Source of the DNA: Planctomycetota bacterium | GTDB lineage: Bacteria > Planctomycetota > PUPC01 > JACPCR01 | Direction: 5' to 3' | DNA length: 46,198 nucleotides | Assembly: GCA_027625095.1 (NCBI GenBank) | Contig: JAQBXN010000063.1 | Location: 1-46,198 of the forward strand | In this document: positions 33,072 through 41,780 of the stretch, one piece after another | How positions within the stretch are numbered: position 1 is the stretch's first letter | Layout: every line of letters starts with the position of its first letter | Position numbers and translations under genes: made by a program | The notes under the pieces: model-generated | Database searches by the model: none | What the model saw: the letters and a program-made list of their open reading frames with translations, nothing else | What the model was told of the DNA's origin: nothing

Positions 33072-33500
33072 ATGCAAGGGCTATCCGACCAACTCGAAGA
33101 TCAGAGCGATCAGGCAGACCTGACACCCATGATCGATTGCGTGTTCCTGCTGCTCCTTTTCTTCATTGTTACCTCATCCTTTACTGAAGAGAGCCTCTTC
33201 AAAATCGAGCTGCCCAAAGCCTCAAAGGCTGAAGTGTACGATGTTGCCGAAGCGGTCGTGCTCTCGATATCAAAGAGCGGCCAATTTGCCATTGGCAAGC
33301 ATTACGTTCCAGACGATCAACTCTGGCGAAAGCTCTCCGAGCATCACAAAAAAGAACCCATCAAGACTCTTATCATTAAAGGCGACCGGCGCTGTCCCTA
33401 CGAAAAAGTCGTCATGGCGCTCGATGTGGCCCAAGCCCTCGAAATCGCGGAATATGGTCTGGTCATAGATCGAAAGTCCCCGGGCGCGGTAGTTGACTAA
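33072..33500 (+). CDS. exbD: ExbD/TolR biopolymer transport protein
   Basis: 142 residues. One transmembrane helix with the proton-carrying Asp: DLTPMIDCVFLLLLFFIVTSS, D22 in the usual DxTPMID pattern. A periplasmic domain follows (ELPKASKAEVYD...VLSISKSGQFAIG...LIIKGDRRCPYEKVVMALDVAQ). It starts 3 bases after exbB. The partner energised by this pair may be a TonB receptor or the transport system downstream; only the pair itself is established. Confidence 0.93.
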   Translation: MQGLSDQLEDQSDQADLTPMIDCVFLLLLFFIVTSSFTEESLFKIELPKASKAEVYDVAEAVVLSISKSGQFAIGKHYVPDDQLWRKLSEHHKKEPIKTLIIKGDRRCPYEKVVMALDVAQALEIAEYGLVIDRKSPGAVVD

Positions 33501-33636
33501 TCGCGCCAGTTTCGGGATCATCTGCCCTGTTGCCTGCCAACACAATTAAAGAGAGAAAAGACACGGGGAGTTCGAAAATTCCTGATTCTTCTCTTTGCCT
33601 CACTCAATCTTCGAAACCAATCAGGAACTGAATTCC

Positions 33637-34908
33637 ATGAAGAATTGCAACTTCATTCGCCTGGCTTCACTGTCCCTGGCCATCCTGTCTCTGGGCTGGC
33701 TTTCTGGCTGCGGGGGCGACTCCGAACCCAGGCCTGTAGAACCGGTCAAACCCAAAGTTGATTCAACCCCCAAAACTGAAGGCGGGGCCGTCGTCGCAAC
33801 GCCTGCCGGTGAGCCTGTCGTCATTGCAATCGCCGGCCCCATGACAGGAGGAGGGGCTGCCTTCGGAGAAATGATTCGCAAAGCAGCCGAACTCAAGGGC
33901 AAGGAAGTTAATGACATGGGTGGCATCAATGGCAGGCCAGTCAAGTTCCAGGTTGAAGATGACAAAGGGGCAGCCGGCGAAGCAACGAGTGTTTCTCGAA
34001 AGCTCACCTCTGACGAGACCATAGTTGCCGTGATAGGCCACTTTAACAGCGATTGTTCACTGGCTGCGAAGCCCGAATACAATCGGGTCGGCATCCTTCA
34101 ACTGTCCCCAGGTTCGACGAACGTCGATGTATGCAAAGGTGGAGATTGGACGTTCCGAAACCTTTACCGGGACGATTTTCAGGGGAAGTTTCTGGCTAAC
34201 TTTGCTCTGAAGGCACTCGAGTTGGAGAAGGTGGCAGTCATCTTTGAACAGGACAACTACGGTACCGGACTCAAAGAAGCCTTCGAAGCAGAAGCCAACG
34301 AAATCGGACTCGAGCTCGTGGCCATGGAAACTTATTCCCGCGGCCGCACCCAGGATTTCAAGCCGCACATGACGAAGATCAAGTCGGCCGGAGCGGACGG
34401 GGTTTTTATCTCAGGTCTTTACAACGAGGCAGCGCTGATTATCAAGACAGCCAGGAATGACCTTGGCATGTCCGTTCCCTTCTTCGGCGGCGACGGCTTG
34501 GTCAGCCCGGACCTTCTCAAGCTTGGTGGAGCGGCTACTGAAGGCTGTTATGTGACCACCCCTTTCCTCTTCGGCACCAAGCAGGAAACTGAAAAGGCCA
34601 GTAATTTTCTGAAGGCATTTCAGGCAATGCACAAGGTAGAACCTGACACTTGGGCCGCTCTCACTTATGACGCGTGCGGCCAGGTCATCCAGGCTGTCCA
34701 GGCTGTCGGCACCGATCGCAAAGCAATACGGGATCATCTCGCCGCGCAGAATACGAAGGAGAAGGGCTATGACGGCGTAACCGGGCTGACTTTCTTCGAT
34801 GAGAATGGAGACTGCCCAGGCAAGCCGATCTACGTCACACAGGTGGTAAAAGATGCTGAAGGCGGAGCGCTCAAGTTTGGTGTGTCTCCCAAGCAGTTGC
34901 TTGAGTAG
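33637..34908 (+). CDS. livK: Branched-chain amino-acid-type ABC transporter binding lipoprotein
   Basis: About 423 residues, a class-B periplasmic binding protein. The N-terminus is a lipoprotein signal (SLAILSLGWLSGCGG, with C25 as lipid site). Then a Pro/Val-rich spacer leads to the binding fold: VVIAIAGPMTGGGAAFGEMIRKAAELKGKEVND, PVKFQVEDDKGAAGEATSVSRKL, AVIGHFNSDCSLAAKPEYN, KVAVIFEQDNYGTGLKEAFEAEA, GADGVFISGLYNEAALI. The ligand may be Leu/Ile/Val, urea or an amide; it cannot be fixed here. The ATG at 33637 gives the lipoprotein start. It is first of livK-H-M-G-F. Confidence 0.92.
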   Translation: MKNCNFIRLASLSLAILSLGWLSGCGGDSEPRPVEPVKPKVDSTPKTEGGAVVATPAGEPVVIAIAGPMTGGGAAFGEMIRKAAELKGKEVNDMGGINGRPVKFQVEDDKGAAGEATSVSRKLTSDETIVAVIGHFNSDCSLAAKPEYNRVGILQLSPGSTNVDVCKGGDWTFRNLYRDDFQGKFLANFALKALELEKVAVIFEQDNYGTGLKEAFEAEANEIGLELVAMETYSRGRTQDFKPHMTKIKSAGADGVFISGLYNEAALIIKTARNDLGMSVPFFGGDGLVSPDLLKLGGAATEGCYVTTPFLFGTKQETEKASNFLKAFQAMHKVEPDTWAALTYDACGQVIQAVQAVGTDRKAIRDHLAAQNTKEKGYDGVTGLTFFDENGDCPGKPIYVTQVVKDAEGGALKFGVSPKQLLE

Positions 34909-34919
34909 GGAGCGAAGAG

Positions 34920-35140
34920 AGTAATGAGTAAGTGCCAATCGGGGGGAATTCGCCGGCAAGTGGAATTCTCAATATTCATTTGCGGAGTTGAAAAGACGAT
35001 TTATCCACCCATCCGGCGGCACTGAGATCGTAACGAGAAATAAGTAATGATGAGTTCCCGGGATCATACGCTTTCGTGAACCATCATTAGAACATGACCG
35101 GAAGTTCCAGTCTGGTACTTACTCATTATTCATTACTTAT
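34920..35140. repeat. Inverted repeats in the livK-livH gap
   Basis: AGTAATGAGTAAGTGCCA (34920-34937) and its inverted partner at 35113-35130 match at 16 of 18 positions. ATAAGTAATGA (35040-35050) is a perfect inverted match to 35130-35140. Together they could fold the 241-base gap before livH into a long stem. This may lower transcription past livK, which would keep binding protein in excess, but that is inference. Confidence 0.5.
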
Positions 35141-35149
35141 GACGCCCCC

Positions 35150-36061
35150 ATGGAAGAATTCGTCGGCCACATCCTCAATGCCATCACACTGGGCGCGATT
35201 TACGCCCTGATAGCCGTGGGCTACACCATGGTCTACGGCATCATCAAGCTGATCAATTTCGCCCATGGTGAGGTGTACATGTCCGGGGCGATTCTTACTT
35301 GGTGGGCCATCGAGGAAATGAAGGTGCCTCTCGTGCTCGCCCTCTTTCTGTCCATGATTGCCTGCGCGATACTCGGTGCGGCTATCGATTACCTGGCCTA
35401 CCGTCCCCTGCGAAATTCTTCGCGGCTCGCGGCGCTGATTACCGCGATTGGTGTATCGCTTTCACTTCAAACGATTGCACAGCTCGTTTTCGGTGCGAGG
35501 CCGCATGCAATCCCCGAGGAGGCCATACCCGCCTTCTTCAAGACGGGTTATATTTTTTACGATGGAATAAATGGCCAAACGCCCCTCTTCTTTGGCAAGG
35601 ATCTGGCCTTGTGGATTGCCGCCGCGTTCAGCATGGTTGCGCTGGATTACCTGGTGAGAAAAACAAAGACCGGTAAAGCAATGCGTGCCTGTTCCATGGA
35701 TCAGACCACTGCGGCTTTGATGGGGGTTGATGTCAATCGCGTCATCACATTTACGTTTATGATCGGGTCGGCGTTCGCGGCGGTTGCCGGGGTCTTGTAC
35801 TCGCTCAAGGTGGGCGGAAATATCGAACCCCGCATGGGCTACTACCCGGGCCTGATCGCATTTGCCGCAGCGGTGCTCGGCGGCATCGGAAACATTCGCG
35901 GGGCCATGCTTGGTGGAATGATCCTCGGCGCCACCCAGGCTCTTGGCACCGGATACATCGACTCCCGCTACGATTTTGCGTACGCCTTTGCAGTGATGAT
36001 TGTGGCCATTCTCATTCGGCCGCACGGCCTGCTGGGGAAACCGGACGCTAAGAGGGCGTAA
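35150..36061 (+). CDS. livH: Branched-chain amino-acid-type ABC transporter permease LivH
   Basis: 303 residues with about eight membrane helices. The N-terminal segment ITLGAIYALIAVGYTMVYGIIKLINFAHGEVYM is the LivH signature. RPLRNSSRLAALITAIGVSLSL, RACSMDQTTAALMGVD (the EAA-like loop touching the ATPase) and VLGGIGNIRGAMLGGMILG are all present. Forms the inner-membrane channel with LivM. Its stop overlaps livM by one base (TAATG). Confidence 0.95.
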   Translation: MEEFVGHILNAITLGAIYALIAVGYTMVYGIIKLINFAHGEVYMSGAILTWWAIEEMKVPLVLALFLSMIACAILGAAIDYLAYRPLRNSSRLAALITAIGVSLSLQTIAQLVFGARPHAIPEEAIPAFFKTGYIFYDGINGQTPLFFGKDLALWIAAAFSMVALDYLVRKTKTGKAMRACSMDQTTAALMGVDVNRVITFTFMIGSAFAAVAGVLYSLKVGGNIEPRMGYYPGLIAFAAAVLGGIGNIRGAMLGGMILGATQALGTGYIDSRYDFAYAFAVMIVAILIRPHGLLGKPDAKRA

Positions 36062-37284
36062 TGAAGGAAGTATTTAAAATCTTCAGGATGCCGGAGTGGT
36101 TTTTTCTGCCTCTGATTCTGGTTCTCACTGTGGCCACCCCGTTCATTCCCGCTCCTAAACAGAAGATTGCCGAGAACGGCGAGAAGACCGTGGTCGTGCA
36201 ACCGATTGGCTTTCGCGGGCAGATCCCGAGCAATATCGAGAGGATTTGCATATACGCGATCATGGCCATCGGACTCAACATTGTGATGGGCTTTACCGGG
36301 CTGCTCGATTTGGGATACGTCTCGTTCATGGCGACGGGCGCGGTGCTGACCGCAGTGGCTTCGGTTGCTGTGGCAGATCCGTCCACAGGTGCGTGGTTAA
36401 TCCCCGTAGGCGGACGCTCGGTCAAGGAAGCGGAACACCTTTTCCATTTCCCAGGCGCCTACCCGCTCATCGTCCTGTTCTGTGGAATTGTCTGTGCGAT
36501 ACTCGGCATCCTGCGGGGCATTCCGACTATGCGACTGACAGGCGATTACTATGCGATTGTTACCCTCGGGTTGGCAGAGATTTTGTATATCTATTATCGC
36601 GTCGCTGAGTGGACCGGCGGCCCGAAATCGCTCTCATGCAACAGGCCGGATATGCCTACGCTGTTCGGCAGGGAACTCTACTACGACACTCCGTGGTTTT
36701 ACTATACGGTCACAGTGTTCTTACTGATGACCATTGTCGCAGCCCGCCATCTTCGAGATTCGCGTACCGGGAGGGCACTGGCGGCGATTCGTCTTGACCC
36801 GACCGCAGCGATGTCGTGCGGCGTAAATGTGAACCATTACAAGATGATTGCCTTCGCCATTTCCGGTTTCATCGGAGGAGTTGGCGGCTCACTATACATG
36901 GTCTGGCAGACAGGCTTCTCTGCCGTCAGCATGGAAGTCTGGGAGTCTATTCTCCTGGTCTGTTGCCTTGTGCTTGGTGGCCTCGGTTCGATACGTGGTG
37001 CGATCCTCGGAGCCATCGTTCTGGTGGCACTCGGTGAAGTGCTCCGGCAACCTCTGCCGAAAATCAATTTTTCTACCGGGGAGATCTTTTGGGATGCCTG
37101 GCCGCAGCAGGCACGTCATCTCTTTTATGGCATTACCCTGGTGGTCTTGATGCGATTCAGGCCAGCGGGGGTGCTGCCGGATCGGCTTGCCAAAGAACCA
37201 TTGGATGATTCCGAAGTGGCTCGGCTCAGACAATCCGATACGGCCCTTTATGAGGTCAATGCAGCGGGAGCGAATGATGCCTGA
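36061..37284 (+). CDS. livM: Branched-chain amino-acid-type ABC transporter permease LivM
   Basis: 407 residues, with about nine hydrophobic segments. The first ~55 carry one helix and a periplasmic loop, then ICIYAIMAIGLNIVMGFTGLLDLGYVSFMATGA is the LivM start. MRLTGDYYAIVTLGLAEIL, TGRALAAIRLDPTAAMSCGVNVNHYK (cytoplasmic coupling loop) and VLGGLGSIRGAILGAI follow. It overlaps livH by 1 base and livG by 11, so the three are translated together. Confidence 0.95.
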   Translation: MKEVFKIFRMPEWFFLPLILVLTVATPFIPAPKQKIAENGEKTVVVQPIGFRGQIPSNIERICIYAIMAIGLNIVMGFTGLLDLGYVSFMATGAVLTAVASVAVADPSTGAWLIPVGGRSVKEAEHLFHFPGAYPLIVLFCGIVCAILGILRGIPTMRLTGDYYAIVTLGLAEILYIYYRVAEWTGGPKSLSCNRPDMPTLFGRELYYDTPWFYYTVTVFLLMTIVAARHLRDSRTGRALAAIRLDPTAAMSCGVNVNHYKMIAFAISGFIGGVGGSLYMVWQTGFSAVSMEVWESILLVCCLVLGGLGSIRGAILGAIVLVALGEVLRQPLPKINFSTGEIFWDAWPQQARHLFYGITLVVLMRFRPAGVLPDRLAKEPLDDSEVARLRQSDTALYEVNAAGANDA

Positions 37285-38077
37285 GCAGAACCAGGAACAT
37301 CTTGCCAAAGTCCTGCTGCGCGTTCAGCGGCTGGATCGCTTCTTTGGAGGCGTCCAGGCTGTCAAGCGACTGAGTATGGTTGTCAAGAAAGGCCAGATTG
37401 TGGCACTCATCGGCCCCAATGGTGCGGGCAAGACAACCGTGTTCAACGTCATTACCAACCTCTACCCACCCACCGAAGGCCAGATATTTTGCTGCGACTG
37501 TGCTGGACAGGAATCCCTGATTTCGAATCTTCGTGCCGACCAGGTGTGTAATGTCGGCATCGCTCGTACGTTCCAGAACATTCGGCTGTTTGATGACCTC
37601 ACCGTCCTCGACAACGTCAAGCTCGGCCTTCACCGTCACACAAACAGCGGCGTTCTGGGGGCTTTGTTTCGGCTGTCTTCATTTCGAATGGAAGAGGAAG
37701 AGGTGAACATTGCTTCCTGGAAATACCTGGAATTTGTCGGGCTGGAGGGACGCTCTCACGAAACGGCCTCGAGCCTCTCATACGGCGAGCAGCGGCGTCT
37801 GGAAATTGCCCGCGCTCTCGCCACGCGGCCCCAACTGCTCCTGCTTGATGAACCAGCCGCGGGGATGAATCCTCAGGAGACCGATGACCTGATGGCTCTG
37901 ATTCGCCGCATTCGAGACCACGGCATCACCATCCTGCTCATCGAACATGACATGAACCTGGTAATGAAAATCTCTGACTCGATTTATGTACTCGATCACG
38001 GTGAACTGATCGCCCAGGGTCGTCCGGAAGAAATTCAATCTGATCCCAAGGTGATAGAAGCGTATCTTGGAGGCTAA
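37274..38077 (+). CDS. livG: Branched-chain amino-acid-type ABC transporter ATPase LivG
   Basis: 267 residues from the ATG at 37274, which follows a good ribosome site (GGGAG, 37267 area) and overlaps livM by 11 bases; the longer frame from 37187 would overlap livM by nearly 100 and is unlikely. Walker A is GPNGAGKTT, the Q-loop region is GIARTFQNIRLFDDLTV, the signature is SYGEQ (in place of LSGGQ, as is usual for LivG), Walker B is LLLLDEPAAGMNP, and the switch His is in LLIEHDMN. Confidence 0.95.
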   Translation: MMPEQNQEHLAKVLLRVQRLDRFFGGVQAVKRLSMVVKKGQIVALIGPNGAGKTTVFNVITNLYPPTEGQIFCCDCAGQESLISNLRADQVCNVGIARTFQNIRLFDDLTVLDNVKLGLHRHTNSGVLGALFRLSSFRMEEEEVNIASWKYLEFVGLEGRSHETASSLSYGEQRRLEIARALATRPQLLLLDEPAAGMNPQETDDLMALIRRIRDHGITILLIEHDMNLVMKISDSIYVLDHGELIAQGRPEEIQSDPKVIEAYLGG

Positions 38078-38214
38078 AGCGCTGAGAGGCACAAGGGGAA
38101 TTACTGTCTGTCCATTTGAACGTTCGGGGCTTGGTTATTCGTATTCGTCCTGATGACGAAGATTAAGACGAAGGGCTCACACTCGATATCGCCAGGAGAC
38201 CTATCTTTATTCTC

Positions 38215-38931
38215 ATGTCTGAAGTAATCCTCCAACTTGAAAATGTGGTCGCCGGTTATGGCCGGATGGAGATCCTCAAAGGGATTTCCATCGAGGTAAA
38301 TCAGGGCGAGATAGTCACCATCATCGGCGCGAATGGTGCGGGGAAAACGACGACTCTGAACACCATCTGCGGCATCGTAAAAACGCGGTCCGGGGAGATA
38401 CGGCTTTCCAACGAACGTATCGATAAGTCGGCTACAGTAGAGATCGTCAAACGCGGCCTCACGCAAGTGCCGGAAGGAAGACGGCTGTTCTCCGACATGA
38501 CCGCCCGGGAAAACCTCGAAATGGGCGCATTCCTTCGGAAAGATGAGGCAGGTATCAGGGAAGACATGCAAAAGTGCTTCGACGCCTTTCCAGTGTTACG
38601 GGAGCGCCAATCCCAGATGGCGGGCAGCCTCTCCGGCGGCGAGCAGCAGATGTGCGCCATTGCGCGCGCCCTGATGATGCGGCCAGCAGTGCTCCTGCTT
38701 GATGAGCCCTCCCTTGGGCTCGCTCCGATGATCGTTCGTCAGATTTTCGACGTGATCGTCCAACTCAATGAGAACGGAACGACCATCCTGCTTGTCGAGC
38801 AGAATGCCAATATGGCGCTCCGAATCGCCCATCGAGGATACGTGATGGAGACCGGGCAGATCACCCTTTCCGGCGCAGCGAAGGACCTGCTCCAGGACGA
38901 GAAGGTAAAGCATGCCTACCTTGGCGAATGA
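38215..38931 (+). CDS. livF: Branched-chain amino-acid-type ABC transporter ATPase LivF
   Basis: 238 residues. Walker A is GANGAGKTT, the Q-loop is KRGLTQVPEGRRLFSDMTARENL, the signature is LSGGEQQMCAIARALM, Walker B is VLLLDEPSLGLAP, and the switch segment is LLVEQN, all classic for LivF. It pairs with LivG to power the LivHM channel. A 137-base gap separates it from livG, unusual for this operon; no gene is seen there. Confidence 0.95.
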   Translation: MSEVILQLENVVAGYGRMEILKGISIEVNQGEIVTIIGANGAGKTTTLNTICGIVKTRSGEIRLSNERIDKSATVEIVKRGLTQVPEGRRLFSDMTARENLEMGAFLRKDEAGIREDMQKCFDAFPVLRERQSQMAGSLSGGEQQMCAIARALMMRPAVLLLDEPSLGLAPMIVRQIFDVIVQLNENGTTILLVEQNANMALRIAHRGYVMETGQITLSGAAKDLLQDEKVKHAYLGE

Positions 38932-38990
38932 GGGCGCATTGCAATAACCTGTGCATAGGTTTCGGCGGCTGCGTTCCTTCAGGCAAGGAC

Positions 38991-40238
38991 ATGATGATAC
39001 GAAGAATTTCTCTCCAATGGATCGCAGCCGGACTCGTCCTCGGCAGCGTTAATGGAGACATCATCTATCTGAAGAATGGCAATGAGCTTGAGGGCACCGT
39101 CGTTGAGCAGAGCGAATTTTTTATCAAATTCAAAACGGGCCTGGCGACGGTCGAGTTTGAGATGGCGGAGGTGAAGGAAGTTCTCAAAGGGAGAACTTTT
39201 CTCGATGTATACCGGGAGATGTGGATTCTGGCGGACCACGAAGACCCCGATGCAAAACTCGAACTGGCTACCTGGGCCAGGCAGCACAGGCTGGAGGAAG
39301 AAGCGGAACTTGAACTCCAGCAGGTTCTGTTGCTTGATCCGGAGAATCGCACCGCGCGCATGCAGCTCGGCTACGTGAAGATGAATGGAAAGTGGGTCAC
39401 CCGGGATGACGCGAATCTGGGCAAGGGCCTTGTCCGCTACGGCGGCAAGTGGATGACCCCTCAGGAACGTGAAAAACGACGTGATTCTGTCCTCAGAATT
39501 CAGACGCGCCGGCGCATCAATTCCATATTTAAAATGATGCAAAAGGCCGAGCCTTTCGAGCAGGAGAAGCTCATACAGGAGCTCCTGAAGATCCAGAATG
39601 CTCATGCAGCGCCAGCCATCGTCCGCTTCATCGATGATTCGCATGACCAGCTTCGGGAAGCGGCGACACAGGTGCTTGGTGCGCTGAAAGACGCTTCCGT
39701 GATTCCTACGCTGGCCAACAGTGCTCTCGAAGATGACAGTGAAATGGTGCGCCGACAGGCCACCCTCGCCATGAAAGCTATTGGCAGTGTGGCTGCCCTG
39801 AACCATCTCACGCCACATCTGACACGCAATCGCCAGAAAAGCCGCCGCTATCGAGCGGCTCAGGCTCTCGGCGAAATCGGCGACCCCCGCGTCATCCCCT
39901 ACCTCATAGAAGCTCTGTTCGTAAAGATAAAAATCGTCTCGGGGCTGAATCCATTCCAACGTCCTGATCAGACCGCGTCGGAAAACACCAGCAAAGTGGC
40001 GGGCGAGAATTCGGTGATCACGAAATTCACCGGCGAAAAGGTGGAAAAGACATCCATCTCTGATGGCCTGACCAGTGGTGCGAAGGCCAACGTTGAAGAA
40101 GAGTTTGAGGAGAACCCTGCCGCGCTGGAAGCCTTGAAACGGCTCACCGGTCAAGACTTCGACTACTCGAAACCCAAATGGCGTACCTGGTGGAACACCC
40201 ATGAACAGGAAGTTTTGCGCAATGCTCAAAAGCAGTAG
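38991..40238 (+). CDS. Secreted or periplasmic HEAT-repeat protein
   Basis: About 415 residues. A weak signal peptide (MMIRRISLQWIAAGLVLGSVNG) is followed by a small beta domain, DIIYLKNGNELEGTVVEQSEFFIKFKTGLATVEFEMAEV, of the SH3/Sm-like kind seen in planctomycete secreted proteins. A helical TPR-like middle comes next (RLEEEAELELQQVLLLDPENRTARMQLGYV), then about four HEAT-like repeats (AAPAIVRFIDDSHDQLREAATQVLGALKDASVIPTL and onward to EIGDPRVIPYLIEALFVK). A segment at ~340-380 is Lys/Ser-rich. The ATG at 38991 has AGGCAAGGAC before it. It lies 59 bases after livF, so it may be read with it. Function unknown; a scaffold is likely. Confidence 0.75.
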   Translation: MMIRRISLQWIAAGLVLGSVNGDIIYLKNGNELEGTVVEQSEFFIKFKTGLATVEFEMAEVKEVLKGRTFLDVYREMWILADHEDPDAKLELATWARQHRLEEEAELELQQVLLLDPENRTARMQLGYVKMNGKWVTRDDANLGKGLVRYGGKWMTPQEREKRRDSVLRIQTRRRINSIFKMMQKAEPFEQEKLIQELLKIQNAHAAPAIVRFIDDSHDQLREAATQVLGALKDASVIPTLANSALEDDSEMVRRQATLAMKAIGSVAALNHLTPHLTRNRQKSRRYRAAQALGEIGDPRVIPYLIEALFVKIKIVSGLNPFQRPDQTASENTSKVAGENSVITKFTGEKVEKTSISDGLTSGAKANVEEEFEENPAALEALKRLTGQDFDYSKPKWRTWWNTHEQEVLRNAQKQ

Positions 40239-40649
40239 TAGACCAAGACGAAGGTGATTTTACGGATTCAGGGGCCATGCCTGAGCTTTACATTCATTTC
40301 TTTACACCGAAGGTGTTGCGTCTTACAGCCCAGGGTTCGCGAGCCTCAGCGAGCTGCCCTGGGTCAATGGGCTCCGAGTACCTTTTACCCCGAAGGGGTT
40401 ACACCCATATGCAGGTTTGTCTGCGTCCACAGATTCTATGGGCGCAACCCCTTCGGGGTAAAAGAGGCTCCGCCATGGAACCCAGGGTAGCTCGCAAGGC
40501 CTCGCAACCCTGGGCTGTAAGGCGTAATGCCTTCGGCATAAAGAAGGGGCTGAGTCATACCCAGGCCAACGCGCTGGGTTGGCAAACGGTCGGAGCTTTG
40601 CCCCTGAATAAGTCATCTGAATCCGTAAAATCACCTTCGTCCTGGTCTA
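40239..40649. repeat. ~410-bp nested palindrome
   Basis: The outer arms, 40239-40271 and 40617-40649, are inverted repeats of 33 bases with one mismatch. Inside lie further nested pairs: an arm with TTACAGCCCAGGGTT and its partner (AACCCTGGGCTGTAA, 40507-40521); and a perfect 19-bp pair CTTTTACCCCGAAGGGGTT (40382-40400) with 40446-40464. These inner arms are themselves palindromic (ACCCCGAAGGGGT). The outer left arm begins right after the HEAT-protein stop. Short frames across it are by-products. It could be a structured RNA, a REP-type composite or a relic of an inverted insertion. The rest of the gap to dapB (40650-40742) shows nothing. Confidence 0.75.
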
Positions 40650-40742
40650 GTAGATTGCTGCCCTGTTAGACAAGTTTCGCAGCAGTCATCACAATCCCCC
40701 CAACTGGTGGGCAGATCTGGAAATTTCACAACGAGGTTTTAA

Positions 40743-41543
40743 ATGACACGCATCATCGTAAACGGCGCCTGCGGACGCATGGGACAGCGCATTTCTTCAT
40801 TAGCAATGAACGACTCCGCAATCCAGTTGGCCGGTGCGCTCGAACGCAACGAGCATCCTGATCTTGGCAAAGATTACGGACTGATTCTGGGCCGGGGCGA
40901 GCTCGGCATTGCGGTCAGCAGCGATCCTTCAGAGGGGGATGTGTTGATCGATTTTACCGCACCGGTATCGACCGTTCTGCGCGCGGGGCAGGCTTCTGAT
41001 AAAGGCATCGCGCTTGTCGTAGGCACAACTGGTCTTGAAGACGAACATAAAGCTGCCTTGAAGGCAGCCAGCAGGAAAGTGCCGGTACTATTGGCGCCGA
41101 ACATGAGCCTGGGTGTAAATGTACTTTTCAGGATCGCAGGTGAAGTGGCCAAGATTCTTGGCGGCTCGTTCGATATCGACATTATTGAGGCGCATCACAA
41201 TCTGAAAGTGGATGCGCCAAGCGGCACCGCGGTCCGGTTGGCCGAGGTGATCTGCGAGGCGTTAGGGCGTGAATATCCTGGAGGCGTCATTTATGGCCGG
41301 GAGGGGAACGTCGGCGCCAGGCCGAAAGGAGAAGTAGCCGTCCATGCAGTAAGGGGTGGCGATATCGTCGGCGATCATACGGTCTTGTTTGCTGGAGATG
41401 GCGAACGCATCGAGCTCGTTCACCGTGCTCACAGCCGTGACACTTTCGCCAATGGTGCGCTCCGTGCGGCAAAATTTGTGCACGGCAAACCTCCCGGTAT
41501 GTACTCAATCACAGACGTGCTCGAGAGTGAATTGGGGGGGTGA
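40743..41543 (+). CDS. dapB: 4-hydroxy-tetrahydrodipicolinate reductase
   Basis: This NAD(P)H enzyme makes tetrahydrodipicolinate in lysine and diaminopimelate synthesis. The nucleotide-binding start is VNGACGRMGQRI, then DVLIDFTAP, VVGTTGL and LAPNMSLGVNVLF. The substrate site is EAHHNLKVDAPSGTA, with the catalytic His-His and Lys, followed by RGGDIVGDHTVLFAGDGERIELVHRAHSRDTFANGAL. 266 residues, normal. It stands alone between the palindrome and the DUF1549 pair. Its presence implies DAP-based cell wall or lysine synthesis. Confidence 0.96.
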   Translation: MTRIIVNGACGRMGQRISSLAMNDSAIQLAGALERNEHPDLGKDYGLILGRGELGIAVSSDPSEGDVLIDFTAPVSTVLRAGQASDKGIALVVGTTGLEDEHKAALKAASRKVPVLLAPNMSLGVNVLFRIAGEVAKILGGSFDIDIIEAHHNLKVDAPSGTAVRLAEVICEALGREYPGGVIYGREGNVGARPKGEVAVHAVRGGDIVGDHTVLFAGDGERIELVHRAHSRDTFANGALRAAKFVHGKPPGMYSITDVLESELGG

Positions 41544-41780
41544 CGCCGACACTCTGTGAGATAGCTGGACGGGTGGCGCGATGTTTGAGTGACAGTCTGG
41601 TTCGCAGCATTCAAAATCGGATTTAGTTAAGATTCAAGAGACCCGTGCAGACCCAGAACTGAAGGCATAGCCTGATCTACGACGCTACTGGCAATGCGGC
41701 AGTTGGAATCCCAAGCGGCCTCAACGCGCCGTCTGCCACAACAGAGCGACAAGAGAATCAACTCGTAAGGACCGTCCACA

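Noticed and set aside
38979..40229. Minus-strand open frame (416 codons) opposite the HEAT-repeat gene
   Set aside because: The plus strand gives a signal peptide and HEAT repeats; the opposite frame is rich in Arg, His and Phe without domains.
40254..40669. Short open frames on both strands across the palindrome
   Set aside because: They arise from repeat units and mirror each other across the palindrome axis; no ribosome site or domain.
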